From NCBI GenBank assembly GCA_014378155.1, contig JACMOF010000304.1, forward strand, positions 1-13,743: 13,743 nucleotides of DNA, given 5' to 3'. The notes beneath the pieces were generated by a model that was not told where the DNA came from, made no database searches, and saw only the letters and a list, made by a program, of their open reading frames with translations. Positions within the stretch are counted from its first letter, which is position 1. Every line of letters begins with the position of its first letter. Of the stretch, positions 5,719 to 13,743 are shown in pieces. The DNA comes from Caulobacter sp. GTDB lineage: Bacteria; Pseudomonadota; Alphaproteobacteria; Caulobacterales; Caulobacteraceae. The position numbers were made by a program, and so were the translations under genes.

Positions 5719-8700
5719 ATGACTGAACGCGGCTGGGAGTTCTGGATTGATCGCGGCGGCACCTTCACCGACATCGTCGCGCGGCGTCCCGACGGGACCC
5801 TGGTCACCCACAAGCTGCTGTCCGAGAACCCCGAGCAGTATGACGACGCCGCCGTGGCGGGCGTGAGGGCCTTGCTGGGAGCCGAGACCGCCGTCGACGC
5901 GGTCAAGATGGGCACCACCGTGGCCACCAACGCCCTGCTCGAGCGCCAGGGCGAGCCGACGGTGCTGGCGATTACCAAGGGCCATGCCGACGCCCTGCGG
6001 ATCGGCTACCAGGCGCGGCCCAAGCTGTTCGACCGCAAGATCGTCAAACCCGAGGCGCTCTACACCCGGGTGGTCGAGATCGACGAACGGATGACCGTCG
6101 AGGGCGCCGTTCTGCGACCGCTGGACGAGGCCTCCGCGCGCGATGGCCTGCGGGCCGCCTTCGACGCCGGCTTTCGCGCGGTGGCCATCGTGCTGCTGCA
6201 TGGCTTTCGCTTCACCGACCACGAGGCGCGTGTCGCCGCCATCGCCCGGGATATCGGCTTCAGCCAGGTGTCGGTCAGCCACGAGGTCAGCCCGCTGATG
6301 AAGCTGGTGGGGCGGGGCGACACCACGGTGGTCGATGCCTACCTATCGCCGATCCTGCGCCGCTATGTCGACAAGGTCGCCAGTGCCCTCAAGGCGAAAG
6401 AGCGGGGCCGCGAGATCCGGCTGCTGTTCATGCAGAGCAATGGCGGCCTGACCGACGCCCACGCCTTCCGGGGCAAGGACGCCATCCTGTCGGGGGCGGC
6501 CGGCGGCGTGGTGGGCATGGCCAAGACCGCAGCCCAGGCTGGTTTCGACCGCGTCATCGGCTTCGACATGGGCGGCACCTCGACCGACGTCTGCCACTTC
6601 GCGGGCGAATATGAGCGGGCCTACGAGACCGTGGTGGCGGGCGTGCGGATGCGCGCGCCGATGATGAACATCCACACCGTGGCGGCCGGCGGCGGCTCGA
6701 TCTGCGTCTTTGACGGGGCGCGGTTCCGGGTGGGACCGGCCTCGGCCGGCGCCAATCCCGGTCCCGCCTGCTACCGGCGCGGCGGGCCGCTGACGGTGAC
6801 CGATTGCAACGTCATGCTGGGCAAGCTGTCGCCCGAGTTCTTCCCGGCGGTATTTGGGCCGCACGCCGATCAGCCGCTGGACCGCGACATCGTCATGGCG
6901 CGCTTGGAGGCCATGGCCGGCGAGATCCTGACCGCGACCGGCCGCGATATGAGCCCCGCCCAGATCGCCGGGGGCTTCGTGACCATCGCCGTGGAGAACA
7001 TGGCCAAGGCCGTGCGGCAGATCTCGATCCAGCGCGGCTACGATGTCACCCGCTATGTGCTGGCCTGTTTCGGCGGGGCCGGCGGACAGCATGCCTGCCT
7101 GGTGGCCGACGCGCTTGGCATGTCCAAGGTGATGATCCACCCGTTCGCCGGCGTGCTCAGCGCCTACGGCATGGGCCTGGCCGAACTGCGGATCCTGCGG
7201 GAGGCGACCGTCGAGCAGCCGCTGTCCGACGCCAGCGACTTGGTCGAGCGCGCTGCGGTTTTGGCCAGCGAAGCCGAGGTGGCCCTACGCGGGCAAGATG
7301 TGCCGTTGATCCGTGTCGAGACGATCTCCAGCCTGCTGGTCAAATATGCTGGGACCGATACGCCCCTTCGCGTACCGCTGGGCGATGCAGCGGCCGTGCG
7401 CACCGCGTTCGAGACCCTGCATCAGCGGCGCTTTGGCTTTATCTCGCCCAGTACAGCCTTGATGGTTGAGGCCTTGGCGGTCGAGGCCATCGGTCACGCC
7501 GACGCCGGGGCTACGCCCGATCTGGGCGCTGCTCCGACCGGCGACGTCGAGGCCTTGGCCACGGTGCTCACCCGCATGGCCGGCTTGGAACACGCCACGC
7601 CGGTGTTCGACCGCGCCGCCTTGCCAATCGCCGCAACGATCGCCGGTCCGGCCATCATCCGCGAGGCCACCGGGACCACCGTGATCGAGCCCGGCTGGCA
7701 AGCCACGGTCGATGCGCACCTCAACCTGATCCTCGACCGCGTCGTCGCCCTGGCCAAGCGCCACGCGGTGGGCGCGGCGGCCGATCCGGTGATGCTGGAG
7801 GTGTTCAACAACCTGTTCATGGCCGTGGCCGAGGAGATGGGTTTCGCCCTGCAGAACACCGCCTATTCGGTCAATATCAAGGAGCGGCTGGACTTTTCCT
7901 GCGCCCTGTTCGACCGGGACGGCAACCTGATCGCCAACGCCCCGCACATGCCGGTGCATCTGGGCTCGATGGGCGACAGCGTTCGAGCCATCCGCGAGGC
8001 GCGCGACGGCGATGGCCGGGGCCTGAAACCCGGCGACGTCTACATGCTCAACGCGCCCTACAACGGCGGCACCCACCTGCCGGACGTCACGGTGGTGATG
8101 CCGGTGTTCGACGCGGCCGGGGTTCTGATCTTCTACGTCGCAGCCCGGGGCCACCAGGGCGACATCGGCGGCATCACGCCGGGCTCGATGCCGCCCAACA
8201 GCCGGACGGTCGAGGAGGAGGGGGTGCTGATCGAGAACGTCCTGCTGGTCGAGGGCGGACGGTTCCTGGAGGCCGAGGTGCGGACCTTGCTGGCCTCGGG
8301 CCGTTGGCCGGCCCGCAATCCCGACCAGAACATCGGCGACCTCAAGGCCCAGGTCGCGGCCTGCGCGCGCGGGGCCGAGAGCCTGACCGGGTTGGTCGCC
8401 GAGTTCGGCCAGGATGTGATCGAGGCCTATATGGCTCACGTGCAGGACAATGCCGAGGAGGCCGTGCGGCGAGTATTGGCGACCCTGTCGGACGGCGCCT
8501 TCGCCTACGAGCTGGACGACGGCAGCCTGGTGCAGGTGGCCATCACCGTCGATCGCGCGGCCCGCGCGGCGCGGGTCGATTTCGCCGGCACCAGCGATCA
8601 GGTCCCAACCAATTTCAACGCCCCGGCCTCGATCTGCCGGGCGGCGGCGCTGTATGTGTTCCGGACCCTAGTCGATGACGAGATCCCGATGAACGACGGT

Positions 8701-9363
8701 TGCCTGCGGCCGGTCGAGCTGGTCATTCCGGAGGGCTCGATGCTCAAGCCGCGCTATCCGGCGGCGGTGGTGGCCGGCAATGTCGAGACTAGCCAGGTGG
8801 TGGTCGACGCCCTCTATGGCGCGCTGGGTGCGATGGCCGCCGCCCAGGGCACGATGAACAATTTCACCTTCGGCGACGACCGGCGGCAGTACTATGAGAC
8901 CATCTGCGGGGGGGCTGGGGCCGGTCCGGACTTCGACGGCGCCGACGCGGTCCAGACCCACATGACCAACAGCCGCCTCACCGATCCCGAGGTGCTGGAG
9001 AGTCGCTATCCGGTGCTGGTCGAGGCTTTCTCGATCCGGCGGGGGTCAGGCGGCGTCGGCGCGCATCGTGGCGGCGACGGCGTGGTGCGCAGGATCGGTT
9101 TCCGCGAGCCGATGACCGCCACCCTGCTATCCAACCGACGCCGCGTGGCGCCGTTCGGTCTGGCTGGCGGCGGGGCGGGGCAGTTGGGCGCGGCGCGGGT
9201 CGAGCGGGCGAACGGAAGCGTGCTGGCCCTCGGGGCCACCGATGCGGCCGAGATGCTGGCCGGCGATGTGATCGTCATCGAGACGCCGGGTGGCGGCGGG
9301 TACGGCGAACCGGCGCCGACTGGTGGCGCCGCACCATCGTCTGACGTCCGGGGGCAGACATAA
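5719..9363 (+). CDS. ATP-dependent 5-oxoprolinase / hydantoinase, fused HyuA-HyuB
   Basis: A 1214-residue cytoplasmic protein with both halves of the hydantoinase/oxoprolinase family. The HyuA half (about 5-680) has the actin-like ATPase phosphate motifs [11 protein letters not shown] (11-21) and [11 protein letters not shown] (281-291), plus VAAGGGSI (321-328) and [10 protein letters not shown] (451-460). The HyuB half starts near 690 ([20 protein letters not shown]) and contains [15 protein letters not shown] (741-755) and a [16 protein letters not shown] segment. The one-chain arrangement and length match 5-oxoprolinases (about 1200-1290 residues), which open 5-oxoproline to glutamate using ATP in glutathione and pyroglutamate turnover. 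Related enzymes act on hydantoins, so substrate is likely rather than certain. The start has AAGGGG (5707-5712) as Shine-Dalgarno; an ATG four bases earlier meets a stop at once. It may be partly read through from the exporter 96 bases upstream. Confidence 0.92.
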   Translation: MTERGWEFWIDRGGTFTDIVARRPDGTLVTHKLLSENPEQYDDAAVAGVRALLGAETAVDAVKMGTTVATNALLERQGEPTVLAITKGHADALRIGYQARPKLFDRKIVKPEALYTRVVEIDERMTVEGAVLRPLDEASARDGLRAAFDAGFRAVAIVLLHGFRFTDHEARVAAIARDIGFSQVSVSHEVSPLMKLVGRGDTTVVDAYLSPILRRYVDKVASALKAKERGREIRLLFMQSNGGLTDAHAFRGKDAILSGAAGGVVGMAKTAAQAGFDRVIGFDMGGTSTDVCHFAGEYERAYETVVAGVRMRAPMMNIHTVAAGGGSICVFDGARFRVGPASAGANPGPACYRRGGPLTVTDCNVMLGKLSPEFFPAVFGPHADQPLDRDIVMARLEAMAGEILTATGRDMSPAQIAGGFVTIAVENMAKAVRQISIQRGYDVTRYVLACFGGAGGQHACLVADALGMSKVMIHPFAGVLSAYGMGLAELRILREATVEQPLSDASDLVERAAVLASEAEVALRGQDVPLIRVETISSLLVKYAGTDTPLRVPLGDAAAVRTAFETLHQRRFGFISPSTALMVEALAVEAIGHADAGATPDLGAAPTGDVEALATVLTRMAGLEHATPVFDRAALPIAATIAGPAIIREATGTTVIEPGWQATVDAHLNLILDRVVALAKRHAVGAAADPVMLEVFNNLFMAVAEEMGFALQNTAYSVNIKERLDFSCALFDRDGNLIANAPHMPVHLGSMGDSVRAIREARDGDGRGLKPGDVYMLNAPYNGGTHLPDVTVVMPVFDAAGVLIFYVAARGHQGDIGGITPGSMPPNSRTVEEEGVLIENVLLVEGGRFLEAEVRTLLASGRWPARNPDQNIGDLKAQVAACARGAESLTGLVAEFGQDVIEAYMAHVQDNAEEAVRRVLATLSDGAFAYELDDGSLVQVAITVDRAARAARVDFAGTSDQVPTNFNAPASICRAAALYVFRTLVDDEIPMNDGCLRPVELVIPEGSMLKPRYPAAVVAGNVETSQVVVDALYGALGAMAAAQGTMNNFTFGDDRRQYYETICGGAGAGPDFDGADAVQTHMTNSRLTDPEVLESRYPVLVEAFSIRRGSGGVGAHRGGDGVVRRIGFREPMTATLLSNRRRVAPFGLAGGGAGQLGAARVERANGSVLALGATDAAEMLAGDVIVIETPGGGGYGEPAPTGGAAPSSDVRGQT

Positions 9364-9412
9364 GGTTTCGCGGTCGCTAGGCTCGAATCTGAAGCGGGGA
9401 AACGGATTCTGC

Positions 9413-10471
9413 ATGGCGAAGCGGCCGGCCACGATCATCCATGTCGCCGAGAAGGCGCGCGTGTCGGTCAAGACGGTGTCGCGCGTGCTCAACAATGAGC
9501 CCAACGTCACGCCGGACCTGAAGGAACGCGTGCTCGCGGCCGTCGAGAAGCTGGGCTACAGCCCCAGCAAGGCCGCCCGCACCATGGCCGGTTCGCGTTC
9601 CTACCTGCTGGTCGCCTTCAACGACCGCCGCCTGACCCTGGACAACTGGCGCAGCGAACGCGGTAACGAGTGGATCGACCAGATGCTTTATGGCGCCATG
9701 CTGCGCTGCGAGCAGTCGGGCTATCACCTGATGTTCGAGCTGGTCGATAGGGAGTCCGACCAGTTGGAGAAACAGATCACTGCGGTCCTGTCGTCGCTGC
9801 AGCCCGACGGCGTGATCCTGACGCCGCCCAACTGCGAGAACCCGGTGGTGCTGGCGGCTCTGAAAAAGCGAAGTATCCCGTTCGTGCGGCTCAACACCCC
9901 CGTCAAGGGGCAGGGGCCGCGGGTCTATATGGACGACCGGGCCGCCGCGCGGCAGGCGACCAAGCATTTGCTGGGCTTGGGTCACAGGCGGATCGGCATG
10001 ATCGCCGGGGACTACAAGTTCTCGTCCTCCATCCTGCGGGTCGAGACCTTCGTGGCGACCATGGAGGCGGCTGGCCAGGCTGTTCCCGACGACTGGATCT
10101 ACAAGGGCGACTTCACGTTCGAGGCCGGGGTCGCGGGCGCCAACGCCTTGCTGGACTTAGCTTTGCCGCCGACCGCGATCATGGCCTCCAACGACCAGAT
10201 GGCGCTGGGCGTGGTCAGCGTGGCCCAGGCGCGTGGCCTGGCGGTGCCGGGCGACCTGTCGATCCTCAGCTATGACGATTCGATCGGGGTGCGGCTGAGC
10301 GTTCCCTCGCTGACGGCGGTGCGCCAGCCGGTGGCCCGGATGGCCGAGAAGGCCGCCGACATGCTGATCATGGCCAGCGCCTCGGGCGAGAAGCTGACGG
10401 CGGGCAGTCAGATGCTGCCTTTCGAACTGATGGTCCGCGCCTCGACGGGGCCCGCGCCGAAAGCGTCCTAA
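9413..10471 (+). CDS. LacI-family transcriptional repressor
   Basis: A 352-residue regulator. The N-terminal helix-turn-helix is IIHVAEKARVSVKTVSRVLN (8-27), followed by the hinge region YSPSKAARTMAGSRS (49-63); residues 65-345 form the periplasmic-binding-protein-like sugar sensor, with typical segments DGVILTPPN (132-140), LGLGHRRIGMIAGD (187-200), IMASNDQMALGVVSVAQARG (256-275) and LSILSYDDS (282-290). The start at 9413 is preferred because the helix-turn-helix begins eight residues later and GGGGAAA (9397-9403) precedes it; an earlier in-frame ATG at 9290 would overlap the oxoprolinase gene. It lies 49 bases after that gene and converges on the GH3 gene. The likely target is the GH3/TonB-receptor control region, where a LacI-type palindrome occurs. 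The effector sugar is unknown. Confidence 0.94.
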   Translation: MAKRPATIIHVAEKARVSVKTVSRVLNNEPNVTPDLKERVLAAVEKLGYSPSKAARTMAGSRSYLLVAFNDRRLTLDNWRSERGNEWIDQMLYGAMLRCEQSGYHLMFELVDRESDQLEKQITAVLSSLQPDGVILTPPNCENPVVLAALKKRSIPFVRLNTPVKGQGPRVYMDDRAAARQATKHLLGLGHRRIGMIAGDYKFSSSILRVETFVATMEAAGQAVPDDWIYKGDFTFEAGVAGANALLDLALPPTAIMASNDQMALGVVSVAQARGLAVPGDLSILSYDDSIGVRLSVPSLTAVRQPVARMAEKAADMLIMASASGEKLTAGSQMLPFELMVRASTGPAPKAS

Positions 10472-10485
10472 TATTGCGAGAGAGG

Positions 10486-10513
10486 GGGCGGAGCGGTCAC
10501 CGCCGCTCCGCCC
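10486..10513. terminator. Hairpin terminator between convergent LacI and GH3 genes
   Basis: GGGCGGAGCGG (10486-10496) and CCGCTCCGCCC (10503-10513) form a perfect 11-bp GC-rich stem with a 6-base loop, centred in the 49-base gap between two convergent stop codons. TTT follows on the plus strand; on the minus strand a CCTCTCTC tract follows. It could end both transcripts, though the T-tracts are short. Confidence 0.75.
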
Positions 10514-10520
10514 TTTCGCC

Positions 10521-12776
10521 CTATTTTCCGTCGTACGACACCGGCAGCGACTTGGCCGCCACCGTCACGTTCGCCTTGGCCGAGAGCGTCCGGGACGAGG
10601 AGCCCAGCGACACTTCATACGATCCGCCCGCGATCTCCCAGGTCTTGCCCTTGGAGTCGAAGGTGGCCAGCAGGCGTGGATCGACCGTGACGCTGACCTT
10701 GGTGCTGGCGCCCGGGGCCAGGGCGACCTTCTTGAAACCGCCGAGGCGGCGCGGGGACTCCCAGCCTCCGGCCGTGGGACCGACATAGACCTGTGGCACG
10801 TCCTTGCCAGTGACCTTGCCGGTGTTCTTGACGGTGAAGCTGACGGTCAGCTTGTCGCCGGTCACCGAGGTCTTCAAGCCGCTGTAGCCGAAGGTCGAGT
10901 AGGACAGGCCGTGGCCGAAGGCGAACAGCGGCTGGTGGCCCTTCTGGTCGAACCACTTGTAGCCCACCGCCGCGCCCTCGACATAGGCGACGTCGCAGAA
11001 GTCCTCCGGCTTGGCCGGGTCGCAGTCGATCGTCTGGCGAGGCAATTGGGCGGCGCTTTGCGGGAAGGTGATCGGCAGGCGTCCCGACGGGTTGACCTCG
11101 CCGGTCAGCACCCGGGCTATGGCCTCGCCGCCATTGGTGCCCGGATACCAGGCCTCGACCACGGCGCCGACCTTGTCGAGCCAAGGCATCAGCACCGGAC
11201 CGCCGGTTTCCAGCACCACGATGGTCTTGCGATTGGCCGCGCCGACGGCGGCGATCAGGCCGTCCTGATCGTCGGCTAGGGTCAGGGAATAGTCCTGAGA
11301 CTCGGCCGCCCACTGGTGGGCGAAGACCACGACCAGGTCGCTTTGCGCGGCCAGCTTGGCGGCGGCGGCTGGATCGGTCCCGTCGCTATAGGTGAACCGG
11401 GCGCCGGGGTTTCTGGCCTGCAACGCCTTCAGCGGCGAAGAGGGGTGATAGACGATCGGGCCGGGGAAGCCGGTGGGGCCCAGGCCCTTCAACGCCATGC
11501 CGCCGATCGGGAACACCTGAGACGAGCCGCCGCCCGACAGCACCCCGACGTCGGAATGCGAGCCGATCACGGCGATCGTCTTGGCGGTCTTGGCCCCCTT
11601 TCCAGAAAGGAGCGGGAGGAGGCCGTCGTTCTTCAGCAGAACGATGGCTTCCTCGGCGTCGGCCTGGGTGACCTTGGCGTGGGCGGCGAAGTCGATCGGT
11701 CCCGGGGTGACCGGATGGTCGAACAGGCCGTGGGCGAACATCGAGCGGGTGATGCGGCGGACCATGTCGTCCAGGCGCGCCTGTGGCACCGAGCCGTCGG
11801 CCACGGCGGCCTTCAGCGGCGCGCCAAAGAAGGGCTGTTTGTCGAAGGTGTAGGCCGACTCCTGGTCCAGGCCCGCATTGGCGGCCTTGGCGGTGGAGTG
11901 CACGCCGCCCCAGTCGGACATCACGAAGCCCGGATAAGCCCAGTCGGTCTTCAGCACCTCGTTGAGCAGGTAGTTGTTCTCGCAGGCATAGGCGCCATTG
12001 ATGCGGTTATAGGCGCACATCACCGAGCCTGGGTTCGACTGTTCGATCGCGAATTCGAAGGCCAGGAAGTCCGAAGCCCGGGCGGCGTCGTCCGCGACAT
12101 TGGAGCTGACCGTCATCCGGCCGGTCTCCTGGGCGTTCAGGGCCCAGTGCTTGATGGTCGAGATGATGTTGTTGGACTGGATGCCGCGGATCTGCGCGCC
12201 GACGATCACGCCAGCCAGTAGCGGATCCTCGCCGCCATATTCGAAGTTGCGGCCGTTGCGCGGTTCGCGCGCCAGGTTGACGCCGCCGGCCAGTTGCACG
12301 TTGAAGCCCGACGACCGTGCCTCCGAACCGATCATCGCGCCGCCCTTGTAGGCGACCTCGGGATTCCAGGTGGCGGCGGTGGCCAGGCCGGAGGGCAGGG
12401 AGGTGCGCTCGCGGTAGGGATCGCTGGTCTCGCGCTGGGTGGCGACACCGACGCCGGCGTCGGTTTCCCACAGGGCGGGCACACCCAGGCGGGGAATGCC
12501 GGGAATATAGCCGGCCGAGCCCATGCGGGCTTCCGGCGAAGGCGTGAACTGCGGCTTCCTCTGGTTCGAGCCAAAGAACCCGAACACCAGGGTCAATTTC
12601 TCGTCCTGCGTCATTTGGGCAACGACCAGGTCGGCGCGTTGATCGGCGCTCAGCCTGGTGTTCATCCAAGGTTTCGCCGAGATCGCGGGGGCGGCCTGGG
12701 CGTGAGCAGCGGCGGCCGGCAACGCCGTTGAGAGCATCAGGGCCATGGCCAAGCCACGCATCTGCTGTCGTTTCAT
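10521..12776 (-). CDS. Secreted glycoside hydrolase family 3 beta-glucosidase (BglX-like)
   Basis: A 751-residue periplasmic enzyme that should remove terminal beta-linked sugars (glucose or xylose) from oligosaccharides. Order: Sec signal peptide about 1-27 (hydrophobic stretch to AAAAHAQA), N-terminal GH3 barrel (about 45-355), GH3 C-terminal domain (about 375-625) and fibronectin-III-like domain (about 655-730). D288 in VMSDWG (285-290) is the nucleophile by family position; K209-H210, D106 and the R-N-G-R-N-F-E-Y-G-G-E-D-P segment (173-185) form the usual substrate site; E492 in WAAESQDYSLTL is the probable acid/base. Length is near that of E. coli BglX (765). The start has a strong Shine-Dalgarno GGGAGG. 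It is divergent from a TonB-dependent receptor gene and convergent with a LacI regulator, pointing to a glycan-use locus. Exact substrate cannot be read from sequence. Confidence 0.95.
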   Translation of the reverse strand: MKRQQMRGLAMALMLSTALPAAAAHAQAAPAISAKPWMNTRLSADQRADLVVAQMTQDEKLTLVFGFFGSNQRKPQFTPSPEARMGSAGYIPGIPRLGVPALWETDAGVGVATQRETSDPYRERTSLPSGLATAATWNPEVAYKGGAMIGSEARSSGFNVQLAGGVNLAREPRNGRNFEYGGEDPLLAGVIVGAQIRGIQSNNIISTIKHWALNAQETGRMTVSSNVADDAARASDFLAFEFAIEQSNPGSVMCAYNRINGAYACENNYLLNEVLKTDWAYPGFVMSDWGGVHSTAKAANAGLDQESAYTFDKQPFFGAPLKAAVADGSVPQARLDDMVRRITRSMFAHGLFDHPVTPGPIDFAAHAKVTQADAEEAIVLLKNDGLLPLLSGKGAKTAKTIAVIGSHSDVGVLSGGGSSQVFPIGGMALKGLGPTGFPGPIVYHPSSPLKALQARNPGARFTYSDGTDPAAAAKLAAQSDLVVVFAHQWAAESQDYSLTLADDQDGLIAAVGAANRKTIVVLETGGPVLMPWLDKVGAVVEAWYPGTNGGEAIARVLTGEVNPSGRLPITFPQSAAQLPRQTIDCDPAKPEDFCDVAYVEGAAVGYKWFDQKGHQPLFAFGHGLSYSTFGYSGLKTSVTGDKLTVSFTVKNTGKVTGKDVPQVYVGPTAGGWESPRRLGGFKKVALAPGASTKVSVTVDPRLLATFDSKGKTWEIAGGSYEVSLGSSSRTLSAKANVTVAAKSLPVSYDGK

Positions 12777-12908
12777 TCTTTTCCTCCCTTAGAAAGCTTG
12801 CCCTATTCAAGGCATTCGATCGCTGTTTGCTTATAGCACGGCTTCTACTTTTAGCTAAACATATCACTAAAAGCCGAGGTTTGAACTAAACACTGAATAT
12901 CAGCGTGA
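12777..12908 (-). promoter_or_regulatory. GH3 gene leader and promoter region with TTTAG/CTAAA repeats
   Basis: This stretch is clearly richer in A and T than its surroundings. Read toward the GH3 gene it holds TATAAG (12835-12830) and GCTAAAAG (12855-12848), both -10-like; the second fits the Caulobacter GCTANAWC pattern, but no good -35 is seen for either. A palindrome TTTAGCTAAA (12850-12859), an inverted repeat CTTTTAG (12848-12854)/CTAAAAG (12867-12873), and two direct copies of CTAAACA (12855-12861 and 12886-12892) cluster here. A Shine-Dalgarno GGGAGG sits just before the GH3 start. Confidence 0.5.
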
Positions 12909-12938
12909 TTGACAACGTTGTCCTACTGTAGCTATTCA
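12909..12938 (+). promoter_or_regulatory. Promoter of the TonB-dependent receptor gene
   Basis: TTGACA (12909-12914) is a perfect -35 hexamer. TATTCA (12933-12938) follows at 18 bases, or in the Caulobacter frame TTGACAA then GCTATTCA after 15 bases. Initiation would fall near 12945, giving a leader of about 45 bases with the Shine-Dalgarno AGGGAGGG (12974-12981) before the start at 12989. The -10 is weak, so confidence is moderate. Confidence 0.55.
12911..12922. promoter_or_regulatory. LacI-type operator palindrome GACAACGTTGTC
   Basis: A perfect 12-bp palindrome with the central CG and AACGTT core typical of LacI-family operators. It overlaps the TTGACA -35 box of the receptor promoter, so a bound repressor would block RNA polymerase. 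The LacI-family gene at 9413-10471 is the nearest candidate binder. The palindrome is seen; the pairing with that regulator is inferred. Confidence 0.7.
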
Positions 12939-12988
12939 CGGCATGCAAGTCGCGACCAAAAAGGATCGCACACAGGGAGGGATGAAGA

Positions 12989-13743
12989 ATGAAACTCCGC
13001 AATACGCTCTTGGCCGGGACCTCGGCCGTAACGGCCTTGATCGCCGCCACCGCCGTGCAGGCCCAGACCGCTCAGGCCCCGGCAGACAACATCCAAATCG
13101 AGGAAATCACGGTCACCGCCACCAAGCGTGAGACCAACCTGCAGGACACCCCGATCGCCATTACGGCGTTTGGCCAAGGCTCGCTCGACCGCCAGCAGGT
13201 AAAGGATGTCACCGATCTGGCCAAGTTCGTGCCCAGCATGGCCATCAACCAGCAAGGCGACCAGGGCGCGATCCTGGTGACCATGCGCGGCATCGGCAAC
13301 GATAACGCCTACACCGAAGTTGCCGACCCCGAGGTCGCCATCTATGTGGACGGCATCTATTCGCCGCGCGCCCAGGGCGCTGCGGTGCTGATGTACGACA
13401 TGGACGCCGTCGAGGTGCTGCGCGGCCCGCAAGGCACGCTGTTTGGCCGCAACGCCACGGTCGGCGCCATCAGCCTACGCACGGCCAGGCCGACGACGGA
13501 CGACTATTACGGCAGCGCCGAACTGGTGGCCGGTTCGTACAACCGCCTGGGCGCCCGCTTCTCGGTCAACATGCCGCTGTCGGACACCTTCGCCATCCGC
13601 ATCGCCGGCATCACGGAGCGCCACGACGGCTATGCCGACTACCAGCAGCCCCCGGCCGGCAACGGCATCAACCCCGCCGCCTTCGTCACCACCGGCAAGA
13701 AGTATTACGCCCAGGACCAGCGCTCGCTGCGCGCCAGCGCCCT
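12989..13743 (+). CDS. TonB-dependent outer-membrane receptor, N-terminal part cut by window edge
   Basis: The first 251 residues of an outer-membrane beta-barrel importer energised by TonB. A Sec signal peptide (about 1-25, ending AVQA) is followed by a TonB box EEITVTA (38-44) and ATKRE, then the plug domain: DTPIAITAFG, MRGIGND, VAIYVDGIYSPR and the hallmark VEVLRGPQGTLFGRNAT (141-157). After about residue 170 the first barrel strands begin (SAELVAGSYNRLGARFSV). V158 stands where glycine is usual (NATGGAI). The start at 12989 has AGGGAGGG at proper spacing and gives the signal peptide; the ATG at 12982 is in another frame. The divergent GH3 enzyme and the LacI-type operator suggest an oligosaccharide substrate, but the N-terminal part alone does not tell substrate. 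Confidence 0.95.
   Translation, partial: MKLRNTLLAGTSAVTALIAATAVQAQTAQAPADNIQIEEITVTATKRETNLQDTPIAITAFGQGSLDRQQVKDVTDLAKFVPSMAINQQGDQGAILVTMRGIGNDNAYTEVADPEVAIYVDGIYSPRAQGAAVLMYDMDAVEVLRGPQGTLFGRNATVGAISLRTARPTTDDYYGSAELVAGSYNRLGARFSVNMPLSDTFAIRIAGITERHDGYADYQQPPAGNGINPAAFVTTGKKYYAQDQRSLRASA

Noticed and set aside
4747..6282. 511-codon open frame on the minus strand across riboswitch, exporter and oxoprolinase start
   Set aside because: Low-complexity Gly/Arg/Asp/His-rich translation; it crosses a conserved RNA element and two secure genes on the other strand.
7285..8439. 384-codon minus-strand frame inside the oxoprolinase gene
   Set aside because: Mirror of the coding frame; no motif, no ribosome binding site, conserved HyuB sequence on the opposite strand.
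5056..9363. A dedicated manganese-dependent oxoprolinase operon
   Set aside because: Only adjacency links the exporter and the oxoprolinase; a 96-base structured gap and a separate Shine-Dalgarno give no positive evidence of a joint function.
9290..9412. N-terminal extension of the LacI regulator
   Set aside because: Would overlap the end of the oxoprolinase gene and place 41 unrelated residues before a helix-turn-helix that normally sits at the N terminus.
12943..13131. Small open frames at ATG 12943 / 12982 before the receptor
   Set aside because: They are out of frame with the receptor and overlap its signal peptide; the strong Shine-Dalgarno fits ATG 12989, which yields a signal peptide and TonB box.

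Overview
The window is GC-rich DNA with strongly GC-biased third codon positions and reads like a chromosome segment of an alphaproteobacterium, most probably a Caulobacteraceae member (Caulobacter/Phenylobacterium type). This is inferred from gene content (TonB-dependent receptor with a sugar-type LacI regulator, methylmalonyl-CoA mutase pair, DUF2793 protein), from promoter-like sequences resembling the Caulobacter housekeeping consensus, and from a GTCATCCCGGAC-type intergenic palindrome. It is not proven by a marker gene. I see no tRNA, rRNA, CRISPR array, transposase or integrase.

Layout. (1) 1-2539, minus strand: methylmalonyl-CoA mutase small subunit (mutA, GTG start) overlapping the large subunit (mutB, cut by the window edge) by an ATGA junction; together they interconvert methylmalonyl-CoA and succinyl-CoA. 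(2) 2540-2710: divergent control region with two short inverted repeats. (3) 2711-3718, plus: flavin-dependent nitronate monooxygenase/2-nitropropane dioxygenase family enzyme. (4) 3811-4551, plus: a lone DUF2793 protein, a family of phage and gene-transfer-agent particles, with no other phage gene near. (5) 4552-5055, no gene: a nested palindromic repeat (4581-4691), then a likely promoter and a yybP-ykoY manganese riboswitch (about 4844-5030). (6) 5056-5622: UPF0016/GDT1-family manganese exporter, the riboswitch target. (7) 5719-9363: fused HyuA-HyuB protein of the ATP-dependent 5-oxoprolinase family. (8) 9413-10471: LacI-family repressor, convergent with (9) 10521-12776, minus: secreted family 3 glycoside hydrolase (BglX-like beta-glucosidase), with a hairpin between them fit to terminate both. 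(10) 12777-12988: AT-richer divergent control region with a perfect 12-bp LacI-type palindrome sitting on a -35 box. (11) 12989 to the window end, plus: TonB-dependent receptor, cut by the window edge.

How the genes work together. Three units make sense as modules. mutAB is a translationally coupled operon for propionate/branched-chain catabolism. The riboswitch plus exporter form a manganese-homeostasis unit: Mn2+ binding to the leader should raise exporter expression. The LacI regulator, the periplasmic beta-glucosidase and the TonB-dependent receptor look like a small oligosaccharide-use locus: receptor imports glycan fragments, the GH3 enzyme trims them in the periplasm, and the LacI protein probably controls the divergent promoter region. 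The 5-oxoprolinase and DUF2793 genes have no clear partner here.

No unmistakably new multi-gene system is visible. The items most worth a second look are the riboswitch expression platform with a start codon lacking a Shine-Dalgarno, the LacI operator on the receptor promoter with additional repeats beside it, the orphan DUF2793 gene, and a mutase small subunit that ends where the C-terminal domain would begin.
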